From Desulfuromonadales bacterium (GTDB lineage: Bacteria; Desulfobacterota; Desulfuromonadia; Desulfuromonadales; BM103), in contig DAOVNV010000014.1 of the NCBI GenBank assembly GCA_030630015.1, positions 1-18,686 of the forward strand: 18,686 nucleotides of DNA. Direction: 5' to 3'. The notes beneath the pieces were generated by a model. The model had not been told where the DNA came from. It did not search any database and saw nothing but the letters and a program-made list of their open reading frames with translations. The first letter of the stretch is position 1; each line of letters opens with the position of its first letter. The position numbers and the translations under genes were made by a program. Shown here piece after piece: positions 1 through 7,673 of this stretch.

Positions 1-360
1 CTGGTGGACCGCATCGAGTCGGTGACCCTCACCAAGGAACGTTTCGAAATCCCGGAAGACTTCGCCGTCGAAAAACTGACCGGCAGCGCCTTCGGCCTGG
101 TTGACGAGGAACCGATGCAGATTGCCGTGCGCTTCGGGTCGCAGGTTGCCCATCTTGTCCAGGAACGCGTCTGGCATCCGACCCAGGAGATTGCCCTGGA
201 TGCGGAGGGTGGGGTTCGGTTGACCTTTACCGCCGGGGGGACTAAAGAGATCCTGGCCTGGCTGTATGGGTTTGTGCCGCATGTTGAGGTGCTTGCTCCG
301 GAAAGTTTGCGGACGGCTTTTGTGGAAGGTCTGCGGGAGTGCCTTGAGAAGCATGGATGA
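1..360 (+). CDS. WYL/WCX-domain transcriptional regulator, 3' end only
   Basis: This is the C-terminal part of a protein whose start lies outside the window; the reading frame is open from base 1 and ends with TGA at 358-360. The visible 119 residues resemble the WCX C-terminal extension of WYL-domain regulators. They show an R-F motif before a beta strand, a W-H-P-x-Q segment around residue 58, an acidic 'DAEGGV' turn, a hydrophobic 'EILAWLYGF' helix and a final 'LAPESLRTAF' helix. In such proteins an N-terminal helix-turn-helix binds DNA and the WYL/WCX part senses a ligand, often nucleic acid or a nucleotide. The DNA-binding and WYL parts are not visible here, so the target cannot be inferred. 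The family call is fairly safe, the exact role unknown. Confidence 0.75.
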   Translation: MVDRIESVTLTKERFEIPEDFAVEKLTGSAFGLVDEEPMQIAVRFGSQVAHLVQERVWHPTQEIALDAEGGVRLTFTAGGTKEILAWLYGFVPHVEVLAPESLRTAFVEGLRECLEKHG

Positions 361-380
361 AAATCAAAATCTTTTGTTTA

Positions 381-486
381 GCCGCGGTCAGAATCTGTCA
401 AAATCTGAGAAAATAATAGCAATATGCCCTTGGGTTTGGGGTTAAACAATAGATTTTGACAGATTTTGACAGATTCTGACCGCGGC
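381..486. repeat. Dispersed palindromic element, copy 1
   Basis: A perfect 26-bp inverted repeat has arms at 381-406 and 461-486, separated by 54 bp. The right arm belongs to three tandem 10-bp units (AGATTTTGAC, AGATTTTGAC, AGATTCTGAC) at 451-480, followed by CGCGGC. The spacer contains a segment (CCCTTGG/TTTGGGGTTAAAC) that recurs in copy 2. Similarity continues outside the arms on both sides. The element lies between the WYL gene and the gene at 619. It looks like a non-coding REP- or MITE-like repeat. Confidence 0.85.
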
Positions 487-516
487 CAATAAAGCCTTTG
501 ACTTAGATTTTTTTCT

Positions 517-547
517 CGCCACCCGCCACCTGCCACTCGCCACTGCC
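517..547. repeat. Heptamer-periodic tract, flanking palindromic copy 1
   Basis: Four consecutive 7-bp units (CGCCACC, CGCCACC, TGCCACT, CGCCACT) are followed by GCC. The same kind of tract follows the palindromic element at 14188-14211. Together with the preceding 'GCCTTTGACTTAGATTTTT' bridge it appears to be an outer arm of the larger repeat. Confidence 0.7.
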
Positions 548-550
548 TTT

Positions 551-567
551 GTGACATATTCTGTCAC
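551..567. promoter_or_regulatory. Operator-like dyad upstream of the gene at 619
   Basis: GTGACA and TGTCAC form a perfect 6-bp inverted repeat around a 5-bp centre (TATTC). It lies about 52 bp before the start codon at 619, a plausible place for a repressor or activator site. A TATGAT hexamer follows at 581-586. The binding protein is unknown, and it might instead be the outer edge of the neighbouring repeat. Confidence 0.35.
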
Positions 568-618
568 TCCCTCGTCTGATTATGATCCTGCGACAAAATC
601 CACGCAAGGGAGGACGAC

Positions 619-1239
619 ATGCTTTATCTCGATCTTATGACGCAGGATGGTGGGCAGGTTTACCTGGATATCTGTTCCGTTGAGCTTCTGAAGAAGCGCA
701 GATCCACCGGGTTTTCGGTGCAGGGCGTGCTGGGTGACGGCTACTGCGAGGCACAGGTTCTGGTTGAATACATCAATGCGGAAGTGTCCCTGACCTTTAT
801 CGACAAGGGCTGGGATTGCTTCAGGGAGAATGGCGGGGAAGGCGAGGACCTGCCGGAGGCGCTGCGCCTGGCGTTGCAGGATGAGCTGGGTCAGGCCGGG
901 GTCTGGGTGAATATGCACGCTGCCGATCAATCCGACGCTGGCAACTGCAGTTTGCTGGCCGGTGACCGCTGGCATGGGACACGTCCTGACGCTGTCTCGG
1001 ACACGGGTTTCTCTGCTTGTAAGGTTATGGAAAACGCGCCTGGCTGGGCATCAGGCGAAACCGGTCTGCAGGACCGTTGCTTTTTAATGAAGCCTGCGGT
1101 AAAACAGGTGCAGACTCATACACGGAGCCTGCATGCGCACTCTCATTCTCGCCTCGACAAGCCCATATCGCCTGCAACTCATGCGACAACTGGAACTCAC
1201 CTTTCAGGTTGCGGCGCCTCTGTACAAGGAGTCGGTTGA
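619..1239 (+). CDS. Unrecognised protein of 206 residues, C-terminus doubtful
   Basis: The start at 619 is supported by a strong ribosome binding site (GGGAGGAC at 608-615). The first 100 or so codons look like genuine coding sequence: mixed hydrophobic strands, 'YINAEVSLTFIDKGWDCF' around residues 51-68 and an amphipathic 'LPEALRLALQDEL' helix. I recognise no family, signal peptide or membrane segment. The last part is odd. The frame runs 107 bases into the maf gene, and there it is rich in His, Thr and Ser in a pattern expected of an out-of-frame read. A frameshift near 1000-1080 would end the protein at the TAA at 1086-1088, just before maf. The N-terminal half is therefore likely real, while the true C-terminus is uncertain. 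It is probably co-transcribed with maf. Confidence 0.5.
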   Translation: MLYLDLMTQDGGQVYLDICSVELLKKRRSTGFSVQGVLGDGYCEAQVLVEYINAEVSLTFIDKGWDCFRENGGEGEDLPEALRLALQDELGQAGVWVNMHAADQSDAGNCSLLAGDRWHGTRPDAVSDTGFSACKVMENAPGWASGETGLQDRCFLMKPAVKQVQTHTRSLHAHSHSRLDKPISPATHATTGTHLSGCGASVQGVG

Positions 1240-1714
1240 TTCCAGCATTGCGCCCGGGTTGTTTGTTAAGCACCAGGCCATCCAGAAGGCTCTGAGCCTG
1301 AAGGATAGATATCCGGACGCGCTGATCATCGGTTCCGACCAGGTGTTCGTCGATGCCCGCCAAAGGACGCTCGGCAAGGCGGGCGGCGTCGAGGAGGCGG
1401 TCAGCCAGCTCATGGAAATGCAGGGGCGCAGACACACCTTTTATACGGGCATCGCGGTTTATGACAGCCGTTCCGGTGAGCAGCTGGTCGAGTTTGAAAC
1501 CTACTCTGTGACCCTGCGGACCCTCTCGGAGGAGCAGGTCCGCAACTATGTTGCACGGGAAAGTCCGATCGATTGCGCCGGGTCATTCAAAGTTGAGGGC
1601 CTTGGAGTCGCGTTGATGGAAAAGATGGAGGGGAATGACTATACGACGCTGATCGGTTTGCCCTTGATCCGGCTGGTGGATATGCTGGGGCAGTTCGGCA
1701 TTCCGGTCATTTAG
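1133..1714 (+). CDS. yceF: Maf/YceF-type nucleotide pyrophosphatase (7-methyl-GTP type)
   Basis: Maf-family enzymes hydrolyse non-canonical or modified nucleoside triphosphates to the monophosphate and pyrophosphate in the cytoplasm; the YceF subgroup prefers 7-methyl-GTP. The protein begins with the family signature LILASTSPYR (residues 4-13). It carries the subgroup-type 'GSDQV' around residues 67-71, with the catalytic aspartate at 69, then 'TFYTG' and 'CAGSFKVEGLGVALMEKMEG' before the closing 'GLPLIRL'. The GSDQ form, rather than the GADT form of YhdE-type Maf, is why I favour the 7-methyl-GTP branch. At 193 residues it matches the usual length. The start follows a GGAG at 1123-1126 with good spacing. 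It overlaps the preceding open frame by 107 bases, which puts that frame's end in doubt rather than this gene. Confidence 0.93.
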   Translation: MRTLILASTSPYRLQLMRQLELTFQVAAPLYKESVDSSIAPGLFVKHQAIQKALSLKDRYPDALIIGSDQVFVDARQRTLGKAGGVEEAVSQLMEMQGRRHTFYTGIAVYDSRSGEQLVEFETYSVTLRTLSEEQVRNYVARESPIDCAGSFKVEGLGVALMEKMEGNDYTTLIGLPLIRLVDMLGQFGIPVI

Positions 1715-1754
1715 ATAGAGCTTTAAATTGTACCCAAATTTTTTTGGTTTTGAT

Positions 1755-1933
1755 TAATGCCTGCTCTGCGATCTCTGCGTCCTCTAGTGAGCAAAGCGAA
1801 CGGGCGTGAGCTGGTTTTTTGTTTTTAAAGTCAAAAGCATCTCGCGCAGGGAACGCAGAGCACGCAGAGAGAAGCTTGATGCAAAAGACCAAAACCATTC
1901 TGGTATTGCCTAATGCCTGCTCCGCGACCTCTG
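1755..1933. repeat. Intergenic repeats upstream of dnaE
   Basis: The 276-bp gap between maf and dnaE holds no gene. A 23-bp unit beginning TAATGCCTGCT occurs twice in direct orientation (1755-1777 and 1911-1933, 21 of 23 identical). Between them, TCTCTGCGTCCTCT at 1772-1785 is repeated inverted at 1857-1870 with one mismatch. The 'CTCTGCGTNCTCTGCG' wording resembles common interspersed intergenic repeats of deltaproteobacteria. No transposase is present. Confidence 0.6.
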
Positions 1934-1951
1934 TGGCACAGTTGTTTTGCT

Positions 1952-1990
1952 TATAATTCCAATATTTAACAGGGTAAATATTTAACATTC
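1952..1990 (+). promoter_or_regulatory. Possible dnaE promoter -10 and AT-rich leader
   Basis: A perfect TATAAT lies at 1952-1957, but no convincing -35 hexamer precedes it. The leader carries the 11-bp direct repeat AATATTTAACA (1961-1971 and 1977-1987). It also contains the perfect palindrome TAAATATTTA at 1975-1984, just before the start codon. No good Shine-Dalgarno sequence sits at the usual distance from 1991. Confidence 0.35.
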
Positions 1991-4900
1991 ATGCATCATT
2001 CTGATTTCGTACACCTGCACGTCCACACCCAGTACAGCCTCCTCGACGGCGCCATCCGGATTGACGACCTGGTCGAACGGGCCAAACAGTACCGCATGCC
2101 TGCCATGGCCATCACCGACCACGGCAACATGTTCGGCGCGGTTGATTTCTATGCCAAGGCCCATGCCGCCGGGATCAAGCCGATCATCGGCTGCGAGGTT
2201 TACGTGGCGCCCGGTTCCCGGCATGACAAGAGCGGGGCGAGCAGTTCGGGAGATGCCTCCGGGCACCTGATCCTGTTGTGCAAGAACCAAACGGGCTACC
2301 GCAACCTGTGCCGGCTGGTTTCCAAGGCCTACCAGGAGGGTTTTTACTATAAGCCGCGTATCGACTGGGAAATTCTTGAAGAATACAATGACGGGTTGAT
2401 TGCCCTGACTTCCTGCCTGGGTGGCGAGATCCCCACGCTGATCAGCCGCAACCGGCCTGAGGAGGCGCGTCGGCGCCTGACCGAGATGTCGCGGGTGTTC
2501 GATCGGGACCGCCTTTATCTCGAACTGCAGGAGAACTTTCTGCCTGAGCAGGAGGTTGTCAACAAGGGCCTCAAGGAGTTTTCAAAAGAACTCGGACTGC
2601 CGCTGGTGGCGACCAACGACTGCCACTACCTGACCCGTCAGGATGCTTACGCTCACGAGGTCCTGCTCTGCATCCAGACCGGCAAGACCATGGACGACCC
2701 CAGTCGGATGAAGTTTGCCAACGAGGAGTTCTACGTCAAGACACCGGAAGAGATGGCGGAGCTTTTCAAGGACACTCCAGAGGCGATCAGCAATACGCTC
2801 GAAATCGCCGAGCGCTGCAACCTCGAACTCCAGATTGGTGGGGACAACTACCAGTTCCCGGCTTATCCCGTCCCCGAAAATCAGACCTTGACTGAGGTCC
2901 TTGAAGAGCAGACCCGGACCGGCCTGGATGACAGACTGCCGGAGATTCGCAAGCACAGCCCTGATTTTTCCGACGCGGACCTGGCCATCTATCAGGCTCG
3001 TCTCGACGAGGAACTGGCTATCATCAACCAGATGGGTTTCCCCGGTTACTTCCTGATCGTTGCTGATTTCATCAACTGGGCCAAGAATCAGAATATCCCG
3101 GTCGGACCCGGGCGCGGCAGTGCCGCCGGCAGCCTGGTTGCCTATGCCTTGCGGATCACGGATATCGATCCGATCCCATACAATCTGTTGTTCGAACGCT
3201 TTCTGAATCCTGAACGTATCTCCATGCCGGATATCGATGTCGACTTCTGCATCAACGGTCGTGAGGATGTGATCAATTACGTGCGGGACAAGTACGGGCG
3301 CGACAATGTCGCTCAGATTATCACCTTCGGCTCGATGCTGGCCCGTGCGGTAATCCGCGATGTCGGTCGGGGTATGGGGATGGCCTACGGGGAGGTCGAC
3401 AAGATTGCCAAGCTGATTCCCAATCCTGTCGGCAAGAAGGTCAAACTCACCGATGCTCTCAAGCAGGAGCCCCGCTTGCGTGAACTGGTCGAGAATGATG
3501 CCCGGGTCAAGAAGATGTTTGACGTTGCCCTGGCGCTGGAAGGGCTGACCCGACATGCTTCGACCCATGCTGCCGGGGTGGTTGTCACACCGCAGCCGCT
3601 GACCGATTACCTGCCGCTTTACGTTGATCCGAAATCGCATGGCCAGGTCACCCAGTACGACATGGGCTATGTCGAAAAGATCGGTCTGGTCAAATTCGAT
3701 TTTCTCGGCCTCAAGACCCTGACCGTGATCGATAACGCGGTGCGCCTGATCCGCTCCGGACGGAATCCGGAGTTTGATCTCGGCCTGATCCCGGCCGATG
3801 ATGAAAAAAGTTTCCAACTGCTCAGCCGGGGGGAGACGACCGGCGTTTTCCAGCTCGAGTCTTCGGGTATGAAGGAGTACCTGATCAAGCTGCAGCCCTC
3901 CTGCTTCGAAGACCTGATCGCCATGGTGGCCCTCTATCGGCCCGGTCCGCTCGGTTCGGGGATGGTCGATTCGTTCATCAAACGCAAGCATGGCCAGGAG
4001 GAATTCGGTTACGCGTTTGACGCTCTTGAGCCGATTCTCAAGGACACCTATGGCGTTATCGTCTACCAGGAGCAGGTCATGCAGATCTCCCAGGTCCTGG
4101 GCGGCTACACCCTGGGCGGTGCGGATCTGCTGCGGCGCGCCATGGGCAAGAAGAAGCCGGAGGAGATGGCCAAGCAGAAGAAGATTTTCCTGGAGGGCGC
4201 CAAAAAGGACAAGCTCGATCAGAAGAAGGCTGAAGCGGTTTTCGTGCAGATGGAAAAATTTGCCGAATACGGTTTCAACAAGTCACATTCAGCAGCCTAT
4301 GCATTTATTGCCTACCAGACGGCTTATCTGAAAACACATTATCCTGTGGAATTCATGACCGCACTGTTGACCGAGGATATGGAGAATACCGACAAGGTCA
4401 TCAAAAATATCAATGAAATCCGCAATATGGATATTGCGATCCTGCCGCCGGACATCAACAGCTCTTGCCGTGACTTCACCGTCCATGACAAGGATATCCG
4501 TTTCGGGCTGGGTGCGGTGAAGGGGGTTGGCAGTTCGGCTGTCGAAGCGATCGTGGAAGGCCGGCCGGATAGCCAGTTCCAGTCGCTGCAGGATTTTTGC
4601 GAAAGGGTCGATTTGCGACGGGTCAACAAACGGGTCGTCGAAGCGTTGATCAAGTGCGGGGCGTTTGATTCTCTGGGCGGCAAGCGCTCGCAGTACATGG
4701 CCGTTTTTGAAGATGCAATGGATGCCGGTCAGAAACTGCAGCGCGAAAAGGAACTCGGCCAGGAGTCGCTGTTCGGCAGCGATCAGATCGTGACGCATAA
4801 AAACGGTCAGGCTTACGGGCAATTGCCCGAGATTGACGAGTGGGCGGAAAATATCCTGCTCACCAATGAGAAAGAGTCGCTTGGTTTTTATATTACCGGA

Positions 4901-5479
4901 CATCCTCTGGCGCGGCATAGTGCGGCGATCAAACGGTTCGCGACCTGTGACACGGCCAGCCTTGCCGAAAAAAGCGACAAGCAAGAAGTTTCTTTGTGCG
5001 GCATTATTAACGGTCTGAAAATGCTGACGACCAAAAAGGGCGACCGGATGGCGTTTGTAACGCTCGAGGATCTGAGCGGTTTTGCTGAACTGGTGGTTTT
5101 TCCGGAGGCTTACACGCAGGCGGCGGAACTGCTCGGCAGTGAGGAGCCGTTGTTGGTCAAGGGGGTTGTGGATGTCGGCGAGGACGCCAATAAGATTCTG
5201 GTCAACGAGATCCTGTCACTGCAGGATGTCAAGGAGAGGTTGACCCGTTTCGTGCATTTCCGGTTGACGACTCCGGGTCTCGATGACCGCCAATTGAAGG
5301 CGCTCAAGGAGATCATGGCGCGCTATCGGGGGGAATGTGAAGGTCTGATCCACCTGGTGATCCCCAATCGGAGCGAGACGGTCGTCCAACTGCCGGAGAA
5401 TCTCAAAATCCAGGCTTGCGACGAAATGATGGATGACGTTGAAAAACTGTTCGGGTATAATGTAGTAACCTTTGAATAG
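1991..5479 (+). CDS. dnaE: DNA polymerase III alpha subunit
   Basis: This is the replicative DNA polymerase, the catalytic core of the replisome. At 1162 residues it is almost exactly the length of E. coli DnaE. An N-terminal PHP domain opens with 'FVHLHVHTQYSLLDG' and continues with 'ITDHGNMFG'. The C-family polymerase core has 'GPGRGSAAGSLVAYAL' around 376-391. The catalytic aspartates lie in PDIDVDFC (D414 and D416), and the third is in 'KFDFLGL' (D570), matching E. coli D401, D403 and D555. 'HASTHAAGVV' and 'FNKSHSAAYA' are also conserved. QESLF at 924-928 fits the internal beta-clamp-binding motif, and an OB-fold follows around residues 980-1070. The start has no obvious Shine-Dalgarno sequence, but the N-terminus aligns with the family. 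It is followed by accA after 165 bp; as I recall, dnaE-accA neighbours occur in Geobacter relatives. Confidence 0.98.
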   Translation: MHHSDFVHLHVHTQYSLLDGAIRIDDLVERAKQYRMPAMAITDHGNMFGAVDFYAKAHAAGIKPIIGCEVYVAPGSRHDKSGASSSGDASGHLILLCKNQTGYRNLCRLVSKAYQEGFYYKPRIDWEILEEYNDGLIALTSCLGGEIPTLISRNRPEEARRRLTEMSRVFDRDRLYLELQENFLPEQEVVNKGLKEFSKELGLPLVATNDCHYLTRQDAYAHEVLLCIQTGKTMDDPSRMKFANEEFYVKTPEEMAELFKDTPEAISNTLEIAERCNLELQIGGDNYQFPAYPVPENQTLTEVLEEQTRTGLDDRLPEIRKHSPDFSDADLAIYQARLDEELAIINQMGFPGYFLIVADFINWAKNQNIPVGPGRGSAAGSLVAYALRITDIDPIPYNLLFERFLNPERISMPDIDVDFCINGREDVINYVRDKYGRDNVAQIITFGSMLARAVIRDVGRGMGMAYGEVDKIAKLIPNPVGKKVKLTDALKQEPRLRELVENDARVKKMFDVALALEGLTRHASTHAAGVVVTPQPLTDYLPLYVDPKSHGQVTQYDMGYVEKIGLVKFDFLGLKTLTVIDNAVRLIRSGRNPEFDLGLIPADDEKSFQLLSRGETTGVFQLESSGMKEYLIKLQPSCFEDLIAMVALYRPGPLGSGMVDSFIKRKHGQEEFGYAFDALEPILKDTYGVIVYQEQVMQISQVLGGYTLGGADLLRRAMGKKKPEEMAKQKKIFLEGAKKDKLDQKKAEAVFVQMEKFAEYGFNKSHSAAYAFIAYQTAYLKTHYPVEFMTALLTEDMENTDKVIKNINEIRNMDIAILPPDINSSCRDFTVHDKDIRFGLGAVKGVGSSAVEAIVEGRPDSQFQSLQDFCERVDLRRVNKRVVEALIKCGAFDSLGGKRSQYMAVFEDAMDAGQKLQREKELGQESLFGSDQIVTHKNGQAYGQLPEIDEWAENILLTNEKESLGFYITGHPLARHSAAIKRFATCDTASLAEKSDKQEVSLCGIINGLKMLTTKKGDRMAFVTLEDLSGFAELVVFPEAYTQAAELLGSEEPLLVKGVVDVGEDANKILVNEILSLQDVKERLTRFVHFRLTTPGLDDRQLKALKEIMARYRGECEGLIHLVIPNRSETVVQLPENLKIQACDEMMDDVEKLFGYNVVTFE

Positions 5480-5511
5480 ATTTTTGGTAACTATTCGGCA
5501 TCTCAGCGAGG

Positions 5512-5541
5512 GCATGTGGTCTACAGCTATAGCCCACATGC
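5512..5541. other. Inverted repeat between dnaE and accA
   Basis: GCATGTGG at 5512-5519 pairs with CCACATGC at 5534-5541 across a 14-bp centre. There is no T-run after it, so it is not a classical terminator. It may be an RNA hairpin in a dnaE-accA transcript or a binding site. A second small hairpin (CTTCGC/GCGAAG, 5604-5619) sits 15 bases before the accA ribosome binding site. Confidence 0.4.
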
Positions 5542-5644
5542 TGTGCGGTTAGTCAGGCAGCAGAATAGTTGCGACTTTTGTAACTGTTCCGCAGGCCCGA
5601 TTTCTTCGCTGCGGCGAAGTTGACTCGATAGACAGGAGAACTCG

Positions 5645-6598
5645 ATGCAATTCTTTCTTGATTTTGAAAAGCCGCTGGTGGAGCTTCAACAGAAGATCCG
5701 GGAGCTGCGTGACTACTCTTCCGGCACCGTCGACTTTTCATCCGATATCAGTAAGTTGGAGAAGAAAGCTGGCAAGCTGCGTGAAGAAATTTTCTCGAAA
5801 CTGAACCGCTGGCAGCGCACCCAGTTGGCCCGTCACCAGTGTCGGCCCTATACCCTCGATTACATTCAGCACATCTTCACCGACTGGTTTGAAGTGCATG
5901 GCGACCGCAATTTCCGCGACGATCCTGCCCTGGTGTGCGGTTTTGCCCAACTGGATGGCGAGCCCTGTGCCATTATCGGCCATCAAAAAGGGCGCGACAC
6001 CAAGCAGAAGGTCTACCGCAACTTCGGCATGCCGAACCCGGAGGGTTATCGCAAGGCGCTGCGTGTGATGAAAATGGCCGAGCAGTTCAAGCTGCCGGTT
6101 TTCACCTTTGTCGATACGCCAGGCGCTTTCCCCGGTATCGGGGCGGAAGAGCGCGGCCAGGCTGAAGCGATCGCCCGCAACCTGCGCGAGATGGCGGCCC
6201 TGACCGTACCGATCATTGTCACCGTGACTGGCGAAGGGGGGTCCGGCGGTGCCCTGGCGATTGCCGTGGGCAACAAGGTGCAGATGATGCAGTATTCCGT
6301 CTACGCGGTTATTTCCCCGGAAGGCTGTGCCGCGATTCTCTGGAATGATGGCACCAGGGGGCCAGAAGCCGCCGAGGCGCTCAAGCTGACCTCCAGCGAT
6401 ATTGACGAACTGGGTTTCGTTATTGATGATGTCATTCCTGAGCCGGAAGGCGGTGCGCACAACAACCCGGTCGAGGCTGCTGCCAAGGTTAAGGAATATT
6501 TGAAGAAGCACCTGGCTGAACTGCAAAAACTATCGCCTGAAGAACTGGTTGAACAGCGCTACCAGAAGTTTCGGGCGATGACCAAGGTTAATGAATAG
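5645..6598 (+). CDS. accA: Acetyl-CoA carboxylase carboxyltransferase subunit alpha
   Basis: AccA joins AccD to form the carboxyltransferase that moves carboxyl from biotin to acetyl-CoA, giving malonyl-CoA for fatty-acid synthesis. The 317-residue protein has the typical N-terminal helical hairpin (residues 1-60, 'LDFEKPLVELQQKIREL'). It then has 'WQRTQLARHQCRPYTLDYI', the crotonase-fold core with 'GHQKGRDTKQKVYRNFGMP', and 'FVDTPGAFPGIGAEERGQ'. The oxyanion glycine-rich motif GEGGSGGALA is near residues 196-205, followed by 'SVYAVISPEGCAAILW'. Length and order match E. coli AccA. The start is fixed by AGGAGA at 5634-5639. The zinc finger belongs to AccD, which is not in this window. The gene ends just before a strong terminator. 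Confidence 0.98.
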   Translation: MQFFLDFEKPLVELQQKIRELRDYSSGTVDFSSDISKLEKKAGKLREEIFSKLNRWQRTQLARHQCRPYTLDYIQHIFTDWFEVHGDRNFRDDPALVCGFAQLDGEPCAIIGHQKGRDTKQKVYRNFGMPNPEGYRKALRVMKMAEQFKLPVFTFVDTPGAFPGIGAEERGQAEAIARNLREMAALTVPIIVTVTGEGGSGGALAIAVGNKVQMMQYSVYAVISPEGCAAILWNDGTRGPEAAEALKLTSSDIDELGFVIDDVIPEPEGGAHNNPVEAAAKVKEYLKKHLAELQKLSPEELVEQRYQKFRAMTKVNE

Positions 6599-6600
6599 AT

Positions 6601-6631
6601 AAAAAAGCCTCCCGGATGGGGGGCTTTTTTT
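6601..6631 (+). terminator. Rho-independent terminator after accA
   Basis: The arm at 6601-6613 pairs with 6618-6630 (13 pairs including one G-U) around a GGAT loop, ending in a run of seven T at 6625-6631. It starts two bases after the accA stop. An ATG inside this hairpin (6616) opens a spurious N-terminal extension of the next gene. Confidence 0.93.
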
Positions 6632-6690
6632 GTCTGAGGTGCAAAGAGCGCCTTGGTGCAGAGAGAATCAATACGCTTTTGGAATTTCTG

Positions 6691-6711
6691 AATCGGCGGG
6701 TCCCGCCGATT
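6691..6711. other. Perfect 21-bp palindrome just before the sugar-kinase start
   Basis: AATCGGCGGG and CCCGCCGATT flank a single central T, a perfect dyad 12 bases upstream of the start codon at 6724. It could be an operator. As RNA it would form a GC-rich stem (with a slightly shorter paired region) covering the place where a ribosome binding site should be. No T-run follows, so it is not a terminator. Confidence 0.5.
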
Positions 6712-6723
6712 CTGATTTACAAA

Positions 6724-7653
6724 ATGACAAAAATACATTTTGACGTCATAGGCCTCGGTCAGTGCTCACTCGATTTCCTCGGAAGAGTGCAAGCCTATCC
6801 CAAACTAGACCAGAAAGCCGAACTCAACGAAACCCTGATCCAGGGCGGTGGCCCTGCAGCAACCGCCCTGGTAACCCTGTCACGCCTAGGCGTATCCACC
6901 ACTTTTCTGGGTCGGGTCGGCAATGACGAGCATGGTGTGAAAATCCGCGATGGACTGGAAGCCGAGGGCGTCGATTGCCGTGGTCTTGCGGTCGACCAGG
7001 ATGGCTCCAGTCAGGTCGCGTTCATCGTGGTCGATGCGGCAGGGCATCGCACTATTTTCTGGCATCGAGGGTCTGCCAGGCCGCTTGCCGACCGGCAAGT
7101 CGACGTCAGCCTGATTGCAGCAGCTTCGGTGCTCCACCTCGACGGATTGCAGGTCGAAGCCTCCCTCGCCGCAGCGCAGATCGCGCGTGAGCATGGTGTC
7201 GTCACAGTTCTCGATGGCGGTACCTTCAGGGACGGGACAGCGGAGTTGCTGCCGCTGATCGACCATCTGGTTGTCAGTGAAAAGTTCGCCCGGCAGGTTG
7301 GCGGTGATGATCTGCATGACACACTGGCTCTGCTGCTTCAGTACGGGGCCAAAGCTGTGACCATAACTTTCGGCGCCCAAGGCAGTCAGACCCTGCTTGC
7401 AGGGGGCTCTTGCTTCAACATGCCGGCATTTCCAGTTGACGCCATTGATACAACCGGTTGCGGTGATGTCTTTCACGGGGCCTATATCTATGGCTTGCTC
7501 AAAAATTGGCCCATTCCCGAGACTGTTCGTTTCGCTGCAGCCTGCGCTGCACTCAAAACCCGGGCTCTGGGAGGGAGGACGGCGATTCCCACACTGGTTG
7601 AAACACAGGCATTTCTGGGCAAGCATAGGGATCTGCGGCCGGTTTTTTTATGA
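6724..7653 (+). CDS. PfkB/ribokinase-family carbohydrate kinase
   Basis: Members phosphorylate a sugar or nucleoside hydroxyl with ATP. The 309-residue protein starts with the beta strand 'FDVIGLGQCSLDFLGRV' and has the substrate-side glycine motif 'QGGGPAATALVTLSRLG' around residues 40-56. It then has 'GRVGNDEHGVKIRDGLEAEGVD' and ends with the PfkB signature 'DTTGCGDVFHGAYIYGLL', in which D248 is the predicted catalytic base. The substrate is not evident; ribose, fructose, adenosine or a sugar phosphate are all possible. I chose the ATG at 6724 because the longer frame begins inside the accA terminator and because the family fold starts here. No clear Shine-Dalgarno sequence is visible; a perfect palindrome lies directly upstream. 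It appears to stand alone, with no transporter or regulator beside it. Confidence 0.9.
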   Translation: MTKIHFDVIGLGQCSLDFLGRVQAYPKLDQKAELNETLIQGGGPAATALVTLSRLGVSTTFLGRVGNDEHGVKIRDGLEAEGVDCRGLAVDQDGSSQVAFIVVDAAGHRTIFWHRGSARPLADRQVDVSLIAAASVLHLDGLQVEASLAAAQIAREHGVVTVLDGGTFRDGTAELLPLIDHLVVSEKFARQVGGDDLHDTLALLLQYGAKAVTITFGAQGSQTLLAGGSCFNMPAFPVDAIDTTGCGDVFHGAYIYGLLKNWPIPETVRFAAACAALKTRALGGRTAIPTLVETQAFLGKHRDLRPVFL

Positions 7654-7673
7654 ATCGCGCCTCGCGCTTCTGC

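Noticed and set aside
2582..3991. 469-codon minus-strand open frame inside dnaE
   Set aside because: It is antisense to the conserved polymerase core and is explained by high GC and dnaE codon bias.
5512..5541. Classical terminator between dnaE and accA
   Set aside because: The stem is only 8 bp with a 14-base loop and no T-run follows.
5738..6526. 262-codon minus-strand open frame inside accA
   Set aside because: It is a shadow of accA, which is intact and conserved over the same region.
6616..6723. N-terminal extension of the PfkB-type kinase
   Set aside because: The upstream ATG lies inside the accA terminator hairpin and the added 36 residues do not fit the family; the ATG at 6724 starts the conserved fold.
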